This document shows, piece after piece, positions 20,108-28,296 of a DNA stretch of 64,000 nucleotides. Each line of letters begins with the position of its first letter. Position 1 is the first letter of the stretch. Origin of the DNA: Pseudomonas koreensis (GTDB lineage: Bacteria > Pseudomonadota > Gammaproteobacteria > Pseudomonadales > Pseudomonadaceae); NCBI RefSeq assembly GCF_025447595.1, contig NZ_JAOEJU010000004.1:124001-188000 (forward strand). Reading direction: 5' to 3'. The notes under the pieces were generated by a model. The model did not search any database and had not been told where the DNA came from. It saw nothing but the letters and a program-made list of their open reading frames with translations. Made by a program: the position numbers and the translations under genes.

Positions 20108-20701
20108 ATGAGCAAGAATCTGGTTTTTCACACGACTGCCATCAGTGCGTCGGCAAGAGCTCAGGTGAAGGGGCAAAAGGCTGCCGTGATCTGGTTGACG
20201 GGGTTGAGTGGCTCGGGCAAATCGACGATCGCCAATGCTCTGGAGCAGGCGCTCGTGGCAAGGGCGCGGCACACATTCCTGCTGGACGGCGACAACCTGC
20301 GCATGGGGTTGTGCAAGGATCTGGGTTTTACTGACACTGATCGGGTCGAGAATATTCGGCGTGTCGCGGAAGTATCGAAGTTATTCATCGATGCCGGGTT
20401 GATCGTGATCACTGCCTTCATCTCACCCTTCCACCGTGATCGCGCGATGGCGCGTGATGTGATCGGCGATGCAGCTTTTGTCGAAGTGTTTATCGATACT
20501 TCGCTGGAAGAATGTGAGCGCCGTGACCCGAAAGGTCTCTACAGCAAGGCAAGAAAAGGCGAAATCAAGAATTTCACCGGGATCGACTCTGCCTATGAGG
20601 CGCCGCAGGATCCGGACATTCGGATCAACACAATGACCGAGGATTTATCCGGGTCGATTGCAAGAGTGCTGGAATACCTGGATAAAAGGTTTGGTCAATG
20701 A
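20108..20701 (+). CDS. cysC: Adenylylsulfate (APS) kinase
   Basis: Makes the sulfate donor PAPS from APS and ATP. The 197 residues carry the P-loop WLTGLSGSGKSTIANALE, the APS-binding DGDNLRMGLCKDLGF, FISPFHRDR, and the lid DPKGLYSKARKGEIKNFTGI followed by DSAYEAP, all as in active CysC. It is free-standing rather than fused to CysN and sits inside the polysaccharide locus directly after a gene with a sulfotransferase-like domain. The 4-base overlap with the next gene (ATGA) shows translational coupling. PAPS is also needed for ordinary cysteine synthesis in some bacteria, but this location suggests a dedicated supply for surface sulfation; that is inference. Confidence 0.93.
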   Translation: MSKNLVFHTTAISASARAQVKGQKAAVIWLTGLSGSGKSTIANALEQALVARARHTFLLDGDNLRMGLCKDLGFTDTDRVENIRRVAEVSKLFIDAGLIVITAFISPFHRDRAMARDVIGDAAFVEVFIDTSLEECERRDPKGLYSKARKGEIKNFTGIDSAYEAPQDPDIRINTMTEDLSGSIARVLEYLDKRFGQ

Positions 20702-22074
20702 AAACCCTCGTCATCATTGGCGCGGGTTTCAGCGGCGCAGTCACGGCAGCGCAGTTCATGCGTCACAGCCCTCCCGGTGTCCGAATCGTACTGGTCAACC
20801 GTTCAGGGGCCATGGCGCGGGGGCTGGCCTATGGGACCAACAGTTCACTGCACTTGTTGAATGTGCCTGCCGGCAACATGAGCGCCGATCTGGATGATCC
20901 CGATCATTTTCTGCGTTTTTGCAACGGGCAGGACTCCCTCTACACCGCGTCTTCCTTTGTTCCGCGTAAAACCTATGGTGAGTATCTGGCGTCTGTTCTG
21001 GATGACGCGGAGAAGCATTGCGCCAGCGGAGTCGTGCTCGAGCGGGTAGTTGCAGAGGTTCGCAGTCTGCGGCCTGAGGGCAACGGGGCGGTTCTTGAAC
21101 TGGTCGATGGACAGCGCATCAGGGCTGATCAGGTGGTGCTGGCATTCGGGAATTTTTCCCCTCTGGATCCTCCGGGGTTCAGTGCATCCCTGGGGGCTGA
21201 GCGGTATCAGTCAGATCCATGGGGCAGCACTTCGGCAGAGACGGTAGAGGCAAACAGTCCGGTCCTGCTGGTGGGGGCGGGACTTACAGCGCTGGACGTT
21301 TCGCTGAGTCTGCTGCAGCAAGGGCATCGCGGACCCATTTACATGGTTTCTCGTCGTGGCCTCAGGCCTCTGCCTCATCGTCCACAGCGGTCAGCGTACA
21401 CGGGCCCTCTGGACATCGCTGAAAAGCTGTTGCGCGAGCGTCCCTCCGTCCGTGGGTACATGAGATTGATCCGTCGGGAAATCTCTGAAGTTCAGCCCAA
21501 GGGGCTGGATTGGCGGGATCTGTTGGCGGCCATGCGCTCAATCACGCCGGATTTGTGGGTGAGGCTGCCGGATATTGAACGCCGGCGATTTCTTCGTCAT
21601 GCCCAGCCTTACTGGGATGCTCACCGTCATCGTGTGGCGCCGGCGGCCTATCAGCGCTTTGAGGAAGCTGTTTTAAACGGACAGATCCATTCGCTGGCCG
21701 GCCGTGTGCAAAAGGTGGTCGGGAGTTCTGAAGCCGTGGCGGTCGATATTCAATTGCGAAGCAGTGGTCGACTGGAGCAAATCAAGGTGGCGCGAGTCAT
21801 TAATTGCACCGGACCGAATACAAACCTGCGTCGAGTCGATGACAAACTGATATCACAGTTGAGAGAGGATGGCCTGGTTCAACTGGATCCGCTTGGGCTT
21901 GGTTTGAATGTCGATCAGTGGCTCGCGGTGAAGGGGAAGGATGGCAATACTGTGCCATGGCTGCATTACGTCGGGCCGATGCTCAAGGCCGACTTATGGG
22001 AGGCCACGGCAGTTCCTGAGTTGCGACAGCATGCCAAGCATCTGGCCTTGCGGCTGGCGGATCAGTTCGGCTGA
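20698..22074 (+). CDS. FAD/NAD(P)-binding protein, YdhS-like
   Basis: A 458-residue flavoprotein-like protein of the COG4529 (YdhS) group. The FAD-binding dinucleotide fold is at the N-terminus, TLVIIGAGFSGAVTAAQFM, followed by the group's HLLNVPAGNMSADLDDPDHF segment. A second nucleotide motif, PVLLVGAGLTALDVSLSL, lies near residue 190, and an ATG-like VINCTGPNTNLRR near the C-terminus. Members have no firmly assigned reaction. Start and stop codons overlap with cysC in ATGA form, so production is tied to that of the APS kinase. A role in modifying the polysaccharide or in sulfur redox chemistry is conceivable but unproved. Confidence 0.8.
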   Translation: MKTLVIIGAGFSGAVTAAQFMRHSPPGVRIVLVNRSGAMARGLAYGTNSSLHLLNVPAGNMSADLDDPDHFLRFCNGQDSLYTASSFVPRKTYGEYLASVLDDAEKHCASGVVLERVVAEVRSLRPEGNGAVLELVDGQRIRADQVVLAFGNFSPLDPPGFSASLGAERYQSDPWGSTSAETVEANSPVLLVGAGLTALDVSLSLLQQGHRGPIYMVSRRGLRPLPHRPQRSAYTGPLDIAEKLLRERPSVRGYMRLIRREISEVQPKGLDWRDLLAAMRSITPDLWVRLPDIERRRFLRHAQPYWDAHRHRVAPAAYQRFEEAVLNGQIHSLAGRVQKVVGSSEAVAVDIQLRSSGRLEQIKVARVINCTGPNTNLRRVDDKLISQLREDGLVQLDPLGLGLNVDQWLAVKGKDGNTVPWLHYVGPMLKADLWEATAVPELRQHAKHLALRLADQFG

Positions 22075-22097
22075 AAGGCTCCGACAGTCAATGCCGA

Positions 22098-22126
22098 AAA
22101 AAGGGGTGAGCGTGTAGCCCCTTTTT
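22098..22126 (+). terminator. Intrinsic terminator after the flavoprotein gene
   Basis: AAAAAGGGG (22098-22106) pairs with CCCCTTTTT (22118-22126) around an 11-base loop. The T run follows the GC part directly, as in intrinsic terminators. Confidence 0.75.
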
Positions 22127-22378
22127 CTTGTGCTGCCGGGAAGGGCTGTCTGTTGTGTCCGTTGGGCTGCGAGAGGGCGACACCTCGGGTGTATCAGTGC
22201 TCAGTCGACGTTCAGGGGGTTCGCAGGTAAGATGGCTGACCGTTTGGTAGCTGTGTCCGCCTACAAAAGTGCGGCAGATCGAAGTCAATCTGACGTATGG
22301 ATATGTTCAATGTACTGATTGATCCATTATCTGGATTGAACTTGTACCAGATATAGAAAGTGCCTCCAGGAAAACTAT
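22127..22378. other. Non-coding, AT-rich stretch before the acyltransferase
   Basis: Apart from the terminator at its left edge I see no gene here. The last 90 bases are clearly AT-rich, as expected for a promoter region, but I could not pick a convincing -35/-10 pair. Confidence 0.4.
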
Positions 22379-23338
22379 TTGCCAATGAATATAAGATACC
22401 CGAATTTTGACTTGCTCCGCTTATTGCTAGCGGTAGAAGTTGCCTTTGTTCACGGTTGGGCGATGACCGATGTCACGTTCAATTGGGCAGGATACATTAT
22501 GGCCGTACCTGCATTTCTGGCCATCAGTGGCTTTCTGGTGCTGAAAAGTTATGAAGAGTCCGGCACCTGGGGAGTATTCATTCGCAAACGGGCACTTCGT
22601 CTATTACCGGCACTCGCTGTTTCGATGATTCTATGTTGGGTGTTGTTTGACGGTTTTGCAGTCTACAACTCGTTTCTCAACTGGATTACCGGTGGGTTGT
22701 ATACGCTGCCCGGTGTTGCCAACGGTCCTCTGTGGTCACTGATGTGGGAAGAAATCGCCTATATCTGCCTCGCACTGCTCTGGATGGCAGGCGCCTACAA
22801 GCATCGTATGGTCATCTGGCTGCTGCTGGCCGCGTCCTTCGCAGTGGTCTACTGGGGACGTACCCTTGATGGGCATACACAAATGATCCTGTTTCTACTG
22901 CCGTCTTTCTTCATAGGAAACCTGGCTTATTTACATCGCAGGATCCTCCTCAAGGTAAATCCGTTCATTCCATGGATTTTCCTGATTGCTGTAATTTTCT
23001 CTTACCGCATCCCGTATTTCGATCAGCTTGTCCGCCTCAGTCCGGTGGGCTTTCAGGCATTTGCCGTCGTATGGGTTGGCATGGCGGGGTTGAATGCAAC
23101 ACCGTTCCGCTTCCCTGATATCAGCTATGGTGCCTACATTTACCACATGCCCATCATTATCTACTTGATACGGCATGATATCGCGACGACGACGAGCGGA
23201 ATGGCTCTTTGGCTTCCGCTGCCATTGTTGGCGGTATGTCTTGCAAGTTGGTATCTGGTCGAGAAACCGGCGCTCAAGTTGAAACCGCTTCGAAACAAGG
23301 GGCTCGTCAGGGCAGACTCATCGCAAGCTACAGTTTGA
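22379..23338 (+). CDS. Acyltransferase family 3 membrane protein
   Basis: Inner-membrane O-acyltransferase of 319 residues with about ten membrane spans. Family features: NFDLLRLLLAVEVAFVHGWA at the N-terminus (the histidine is the usual catalytic candidate), FLAISGFLVLKSYEESGTW, FIRKRALRLLPAL and GAYIYHMPIIIYLI near the C-terminus. Such enzymes acetylate or otherwise acylate sugars of O-antigen or exopolysaccharide. The TTG at 22379 is 6 bases after AGGAA (22368-22372); the ATG at 22385 is the alternative start. It stands alone between two gaps and reads less GC-rich than the core genes, so it may be a later arrival in the locus. Confidence 0.85.
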   Translation: MPMNIRYPNFDLLRLLLAVEVAFVHGWAMTDVTFNWAGYIMAVPAFLAISGFLVLKSYEESGTWGVFIRKRALRLLPALAVSMILCWVLFDGFAVYNSFLNWITGGLYTLPGVANGPLWSLMWEEIAYICLALLWMAGAYKHRMVIWLLLAASFAVVYWGRTLDGHTQMILFLLPSFFIGNLAYLHRRILLKVNPFIPWIFLIAVIFSYRIPYFDQLVRLSPVGFQAFAVVWVGMAGLNATPFRFPDISYGAYIYHMPIIIYLIRHDIATTTSGMALWLPLPLLAVCLASWYLVEKPALKLKPLRNKGLVRADSSQATV

Positions 23339-23697
23339 CAAGGACGATACAGGCTCCCACTTGAGCGTTTCGCCAGTTGCGCCAGCCTGACGATGTAGAG
23401 CTGGCGCAATGGTTGGTGTAAGACTGTTTTTTCGAACTTTCAGTATTGGCGCAGAACACCGTTGATGGATGTCGTTTCAATGAGTGCTGCAAGTTTCTCT
23501 ACCGAAAGTTTCTTGCAAGGCTTGGGGACGGGTGTTTTTTCCGCTCCCCACATTTTCCCTGAGGTGGCTTTCGCTGTCTCCGATGGCAGTTTCAAGATTG
23601 CGCTCCTCCGCTACAAAATCTCATGAAGCAGGTCGAAAGCGCTGGGTCATGACGTATGTACCGCTCGTATCAAATTGCGTTCTGGAGTGATGTAAAA
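23339..23697. other. 359-base gap before wbpL
   Basis: No convincing gene. A 53-codon open frame at 23465-23626 begins with ATG but has no ribosome site and no recognised similarity. The stretch could contain the promoter for wbpL-wbpM or be the scar of a replaced gene. Confidence 0.35.
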
Positions 23698-24711
23698 ATG
23701 AGTTTCTGGTTATTCGTGCCAGCAATCTGTGCTCTTTCTTTCGCTCTCACAGCGATATTGCGTCGATACGCAATGGCCAGCAGCATGCTCGATGTGCCGA
23801 ATCACCGCAGTTCCCATACGGTGCCGACTCCGAGAGGCGGAGGGGTATCGATTGTCGTGACCTTTGTGCTGTCTCTTGTGGTGATGAAAATAGGTGGAGT
23901 CATTGACTCCAGTTTTTTTCTTGGCGCCGCCGGTGCAGGTTTGCTGGTCGCGGTGATCGGTTTCATGGACGATCACGGCCACATTCCCGCGCGTTGGCGT
24001 CTGCTTGGGCATTTTGCAGCGGCAGCGTGGTTGTTGGTATGGATGGGCGGTCTCGCTCCGATCGCAGTATTCGGGTTCACTTTCGACCTGAGCTGGGCAG
24101 GTAATCTGCTCGCGCTGCTCTATCTGGTGTGGTTGTTGAATCTGTACAACTTCATGGATGGCATTGACGGTATTGCCAGTGTGGAGGCGATCAGCGTCTG
24201 TGCGGGAGGTTGCCTGATCTATTGGGTTGACGGCCATCATGCATTGATCTGGGGCCCGTTACTGTTGGCGATGTCGGTGCTGGGATTTCTGTTCTGGAAT
24301 TTTCCACCCGCAAAGATATTCATGGGGGATGCGGGCAGCGGCTTTCTGGGGATCATCCTGGGAGCTCTGTCGCTTCAGGCGGCTTCGGTCGATCCGCGCT
24401 ACCTTTGGGTATGGCTGATCCTGCTCGGTGTATTCATTGTCGATGCCACATTTACTTTGTTGAGGCGTTTGCTGCGTGGTGACAAAGTCTATGAAGCCCA
24501 TCGAAGTCATGCCTATCAATATGCGTCACGTCAGTACGGGCAACATTTGCCAGTGACGGTTGTCACGGCGCTGATCAACGTATTCTGGTTACTCCCCGTC
24601 GCACTTTGCGTGGTATTTCAGGGGCTCGACGGGATGTCGGGCGTGTTGATCGCTTATATTCCGCTGGTGCTGGTAGCCGTGAAGTTTCATGCCGGAGAGC
24701 TGGAGGTCTAA
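23698..24711 (+). CDS. wbpL: Undecaprenyl-phosphate sugar-1-phosphate transferase, WbpL-like
   Basis: GT4/WecA-MraY family membrane enzyme of 337 residues that loads the first HexNAc-1-phosphate onto undecaprenyl phosphate, starting O-antigen synthesis. Key parts are NHRSSHTVPTPRGGGVSI, the metal-binding GFMDDHGHIPARWRLLGH, NLYNFMDGIDGIAS and IFMGDAGSGFLGIILG; about ten membrane spans. ATG 23698 has GGAG at 23684-23687; the frame runs 14 codons further upstream without a better start. WbpL of P. aeruginosa uses UDP-FucNAc or UDP-QuiNAc, which WbpM (next gene) and the reductase at 10497 would supply. Confidence 0.92.
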   Translation: MSFWLFVPAICALSFALTAILRRYAMASSMLDVPNHRSSHTVPTPRGGGVSIVVTFVLSLVVMKIGGVIDSSFFLGAAGAGLLVAVIGFMDDHGHIPARWRLLGHFAAAAWLLVWMGGLAPIAVFGFTFDLSWAGNLLALLYLVWLLNLYNFMDGIDGIASVEAISVCAGGCLIYWVDGHHALIWGPLLLAMSVLGFLFWNFPPAKIFMGDAGSGFLGIILGALSLQAASVDPRYLWVWLILLGVFIVDATFTLLRRLLRGDKVYEAHRSHAYQYASRQYGQHLPVTVVTALINVFWLLPVALCVVFQGLDGMSGVLIAYIPLVLVAVKFHAGELEV

Positions 24712-24813
24712 ACTGCTGGGCCGTGACTGATGGACAAATTCAGTACGGTTTCGGATTATTTTCGTACAATGAGGTCGGATTTACGGGCGAACAAGTCTGG
24801 TCGGTTGAGGTTT

Positions 24814-26808
24814 ATGGATAAAATACGCGCCTTTTTGTTAGGTTTGCCACGCAGGCAAAAACGACTGATTCAAGTTGCCACAGATGTGTTTCTGGTCTGG
24901 GGTTCTCTTTGGCTTGCGTTCATCGTCCGGCTCGGCATCGATGATATGTACAACCCGCTCAAAGTACATTTCTGGTTGTTCGTCAGTGCCCCGATCGTTG
25001 CAATCCCGCTTTTCATCCGCTTCGGAATGTACCGCGCAGTCATGCGTTACTTTGGTAACGATGCGCTGATCGCGATCGTCAAGGCTGTCAGTCTTTCATC
25101 GCTGATCCTGGCGCTTGTGGTTTATTGGTACAGCAATCACGAAGCCGTGGTTCCCCGTTCCATCATCTTCAACTATTGGTGGCTCAGCCTTGTCATTATT
25201 GGCGGTCTGCGCCTGTGCATGCGTCAATACTTCATGGGCGACTGGTTTACCGCAGCCCAGCACGTGCCCTTCACCAACCGCGACGACGGCCTGACCAAAG
25301 TAGCGGTGTACGGTGCCGGTGTGGCGGGCAACCAACTGGTCGCGGCACTGCGTATGGGCCGCGTGCTGCGTCCCGTGGCATTCATCGACGATGATCCGGG
25401 TATCTCGGACCGTTCCATTTCCGGTCTGCAAGTCTACAAGCCCAAACATATCCAGCAGATGATCGACGTGACCGGCGCCCAGGAAATTCTATTGGCGCTG
25501 CCTTCCTCGACACGTGCCCGCCGTCGGGAAATTCTCAATCTGCTGGAAGGTTTTCCGCTGCATGTTCGCAGCGTTCCCAACTTTACCGACCTGGCCAGTG
25601 GCCGGGTGAAAGTCGAAGACATTCAGGAAGTCGATATCGCCGACCTGCTGGGGCGTGACGCCGTACCGGCTCAGCCGGACCTGCTCGAACGCTGTATCAA
25701 AGGCAAGACTGTGATGGTCACCGGGGCCGGTGGATCTATCGGATCCGAGCTGTGCAGGCAGATATTTTCGTTGCAGCCGACGACCCTTCTGCTGTTCGAA
25801 CATAGCGAGTTCAATCTCTACAGCATTCTGTCTGAACTCGAGCAGCGTGGCAGTCGTGAATCGACGCCTGTTCGTTTGCTGCCGATCCTCGGCTCGATCC
25901 GCCATCAGGACAAGCTGCTGGATGTGATGAAAACCTGGAAGGTCGACACCGTTTACCACGCGGCGGCCTACAAGCATGTGCCGATGGTTGAGCACAACAT
26001 CGCCGAGGGCGTGTTGAATAACGTGATCGGCACGCTCAACACCGCGCAGGCAGCATTGCAGTCAGGCGTTTCCAATTTCGTGCTGATCTCGACCGACAAG
26101 GCAGTCCGTCCGACTAACATCATGGGCAGCACCAAGCGCCTGGCGGAGCTCACGCTTCAAGCGTTGAGTCGTGAAGTCGCACCGGTGTTGTTCGGTGACA
26201 AGGCCAACGTTTCACGCGTCAACAAGACTCGCTTCACCATGGTCCGTTTCGGTAACGTACTGGGTTCGTCCGGCTCGGTGATCCCGCTGTTTCACAGTCA
26301 GATCAAATCCGGCGGGCCGCTGACGGTCACTCACCCGAAAATCACCCGCTACTTCATGACGATTCCGGAAGCCGCGCAACTGGTGATTCAGGCGGGCTCC
26401 ATGGGACAGGGCGGTGATGTGTTCGTGCTGGATATGGGCGAACCGGTGAGAATCGTGGAACTGGCCGAGAAGATGATTCATCTTTCCGGTTTGAGCATTC
26501 GTTCCGAGCGCAATCCTCAGGGTGATATTTCAATCGAGTTCACGGGGTTACGGCCCGGTGAAAAGCTTTATGAAGAGTTGCTGATTGGCGACAACGTTGC
26601 CGCGACACCGCATCCGATGATCATGACCGCCAGCGAGGATCACTTGCCTTGGGATGTGCTGAAGACGCGGCTGGATGAATTGCTCGTTGCCGTTGAAGCG
26701 GATGATTATTCTCGCGTTCGCCAGCTTCTGCGCGAAACCGTTAGTGGTTATACCCCTGACGGTGAGATCGTCGACTGGATTCATCAACAGCGACGCCTCG
26801 AACCCTGA
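24814..26808 (+). CDS. wbpM: UDP-HexNAc 4,6-dehydratase, WbpM type
   Basis: Membrane-anchored nucleotide-sugar dehydratase that converts UDP-GlcNAc to the 4-keto-6-deoxy intermediate of QuiNAc/FucNAc. Of 664 residues, the first 150 contain four membrane spans, then a nucleotide-binding region (VAVYGAGVAGNQLVAALR), and the catalytic SDR part from about 298 with VMVTGAGGSIGSELC. The usual catalytic tyrosine is replaced by methionine (NIMGSTKRLAE), as is normal for WbpM. ATG 24814 gives MDKIRAFLLGLPRRQKR, which matches the known N-terminus and length; an upstream ATG at 24730 would add 28 residues. Right-hand anchor of the O-antigen locus. Confidence 0.94.
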   Translation: MDKIRAFLLGLPRRQKRLIQVATDVFLVWGSLWLAFIVRLGIDDMYNPLKVHFWLFVSAPIVAIPLFIRFGMYRAVMRYFGNDALIAIVKAVSLSSLILALVVYWYSNHEAVVPRSIIFNYWWLSLVIIGGLRLCMRQYFMGDWFTAAQHVPFTNRDDGLTKVAVYGAGVAGNQLVAALRMGRVLRPVAFIDDDPGISDRSISGLQVYKPKHIQQMIDVTGAQEILLALPSSTRARRREILNLLEGFPLHVRSVPNFTDLASGRVKVEDIQEVDIADLLGRDAVPAQPDLLERCIKGKTVMVTGAGGSIGSELCRQIFSLQPTTLLLFEHSEFNLYSILSELEQRGSRESTPVRLLPILGSIRHQDKLLDVMKTWKVDTVYHAAAYKHVPMVEHNIAEGVLNNVIGTLNTAQAALQSGVSNFVLISTDKAVRPTNIMGSTKRLAELTLQALSREVAPVLFGDKANVSRVNKTRFTMVRFGNVLGSSGSVIPLFHSQIKSGGPLTVTHPKITRYFMTIPEAAQLVIQAGSMGQGGDVFVLDMGEPVRIVELAEKMIHLSGLSIRSERNPQGDISIEFTGLRPGEKLYEELLIGDNVAATPHPMIMTASEDHLPWDVLKTRLDELLVAVEADDYSRVRQLLRETVSGYTPDGEIVDWIHQQRRLEP

Positions 26809-26918
26809 TTGTTTCACATCCTGTAACGGACACGTTTTTGACAGGCTTCCATCATCGCCTAAGTTAGGAGAGCAGCTTCGGAAAAGCTGCTTTCTCAATT
26901 GATGATGGAGCGTCACTC

Positions 26919-27254
26919 ATGCGTACCGGTTATTTCTACTCCCTGATTTTTGCCCTGCTGACAAGCGCCTCGATCGCCGCTATTGCTGCGCCTCTGGCTT
27001 CTTCCAAAGTGAACAAGGCGCCCGTGGTGATGGACGCCTCAGCCACTTCTGAATCTCAGAAGGTCGATTTGAACGGTGCCGACGCGGTCACCCTGCAAAA
27101 GGAGCTGGCAGGAGTGGGCGAGGCCAAGGCGAAAGCAATTGTTGCTTATCGTGAAACAAATGGACCGTTTGCATCCGTGGATGAATTGCTGGAAGTGAAA
27201 GGCATCGGCAAGGCGATCCTGGATCGCAATCGCGACAAGCTGGAAGTGAACTAA
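26919..27254 (+). CDS. comEA: ComEA-type helix-hairpin-helix DNA-binding protein
   Basis: A 111-residue secreted protein: signal peptide of about 24 residues (RTGYFYSLIFALLTSASIAA), a short linker, then two helix-hairpin-helix motifs (LAGVGEAKAKAIVAYRETNG and LLEVKGIGKAILDRNRDKL). ComEA proteins bind double-stranded DNA in the periplasm during uptake. In Pseudomonas it regularly follows wbpM although the two have no obvious functional link. It is closed by a terminator. Confidence 0.92.
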   Translation: MRTGYFYSLIFALLTSASIAAIAAPLASSKVNKAPVVMDASATSESQKVDLNGADAVTLQKELAGVGEAKAKAIVAYRETNGPFASVDELLEVKGIGKAILDRNRDKLEVN

Positions 27255-27274
27255 GCTGATTGTTCAACGCCATG

Positions 27275-27300
27275 GGGCCGGTCATTGACCGGCCCTTTTT
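27275..27300 (+). terminator. Intrinsic terminator after comEA
   Basis: GGGCCGGTC (27275-27283), loop ATT, GACCGGCCC (27287-27295), then five T residues. Confidence 0.9.
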
Positions 27301-27469
27301 GCTTTCGGGTTCCTTGAGACGTCGAAGGAGGGCAATGTCTTTCCGTCGGATAATGGAAAATTACGACTATCATATTGTCTTGAGATTATGCCTATAATAA
27401 TTTCGTTCGCCACTGAAGCCCGCTGCTTCAAGCGGTCGCTCATTCCTTACGCATCTCAGGAGTATCGTC

Positions 27470-28264
27470 ATGAATTCCCCGAAATCCCAAGGTACGGCTC
27501 TGGTCACCGGCGCTTCTTCCGGCATCGGTGCGGTGTACGCCGAGCGGTTGGCGGCGCGTGGTTTTGATTTGTTGCTGGTGGCTCGCGATCAGGAGCGCCT
27601 GGAGTCTGCTGCCAGCAAGTTGCGTGACGCACATGGCGTCCAGGTTGAAGTACTGAAGGCCGATCTGACGCAAAAGGATGAAGTGCTCAAGCTTGAGCAG
27701 CGCCTGCGCAGCGACTCCAGCATCAGCCTGTTGGTCAACAATGCGGGCGTGGCAGTCAACGGTTTGCTGGCCAATGCCGATCCCGAGGTACTGGAGCAAC
27801 TGATTCAGTTGAACGTCACAACCCTGACACGGCTGGCAGCCGCAGCCGCCTCGGCGTTCACCCGCGCCGGGCGTGGCACGATCATCAACATTGCGTCGGT
27901 GGTCGCCTTGTTCCCCGAGCGTTTCAACGCCACCTACAGCGCCAGCAAGGCCTACGTGTTGAGCCTCACGCAATCGCTCAATACCGAGCTCGAAGGCACC
28001 GGCGTCAAGGTGCAAGCGGTATTGCCCGGTGTGACACGCACCGAAATCTGGGAGCGTTCCGGTTTTGATGCCAGCGGTATTCCGGCAGAAATGGTCATGG
28101 AGGCTGGCGAGATGGTCGATGCCGCACTGTCCGGTCTGGATCAGGGCGAACTGGTCACCATTCCTTCGCTACCTGATGCGGGCGAGTGGCAGGCCTTTGT
28201 TGCCGCGCGTCTGGTGATGGCGCCCAACCTGTCCCACAGTTCGGCGGCCAGCCGCTACAAGTAA
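27470..28264 (+). CDS. SDR-family oxidoreductase
   Basis: Classical short-chain dehydrogenase of 264 residues: cofactor motif TGASSGIGAVYAERL, NNAGVAVNG, and catalytic YSASKAYVLSLTQS. The acidic position after the glycine motif is ambiguous, so NAD or NADP preference is not clear. It belongs to the YqjQ/DltE-like group with a long C-terminal part (VLPGVTRTEIWERSG). ATG 27470 has CAGGAG 7-12 bases upstream. A -10-like TATAAT is at 27393-27398. Only 32 bases separate it from the fabF-like gene, so the two may form an operon for modified fatty-acyl synthesis. Confidence 0.85.
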   Translation: MNSPKSQGTALVTGASSGIGAVYAERLAARGFDLLLVARDQERLESAASKLRDAHGVQVEVLKADLTQKDEVLKLEQRLRSDSSISLLVNNAGVAVNGLLANADPEVLEQLIQLNVTTLTRLAAAAASAFTRAGRGTIINIASVVALFPERFNATYSASKAYVLSLTQSLNTELEGTGVKVQAVLPGVTRTEIWERSGFDASGIPAEMVMEAGEMVDAALSGLDQGELVTIPSLPDAGEWQAFVAARLVMAPNLSHSSAASRYK

Positions 28265-28296
28265 AAGATTCTTGAGTCACGAGAGGTCAACCCGAT

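Noticed and set aside
23465..23626. 53-codon ATG open frame before wbpL
   Set aside because: Reads rather like protein (GTGVFSAPHIFPEVAFAVSD), but has no ribosome site and no family similarity; kept only as a note.
6665..26808. Search for wzx, wzy, wzz and waaL
   Set aside because: No multi-span flippase, polymerase or chain-length regulator was found; export is ABC-type, so they are not expected.
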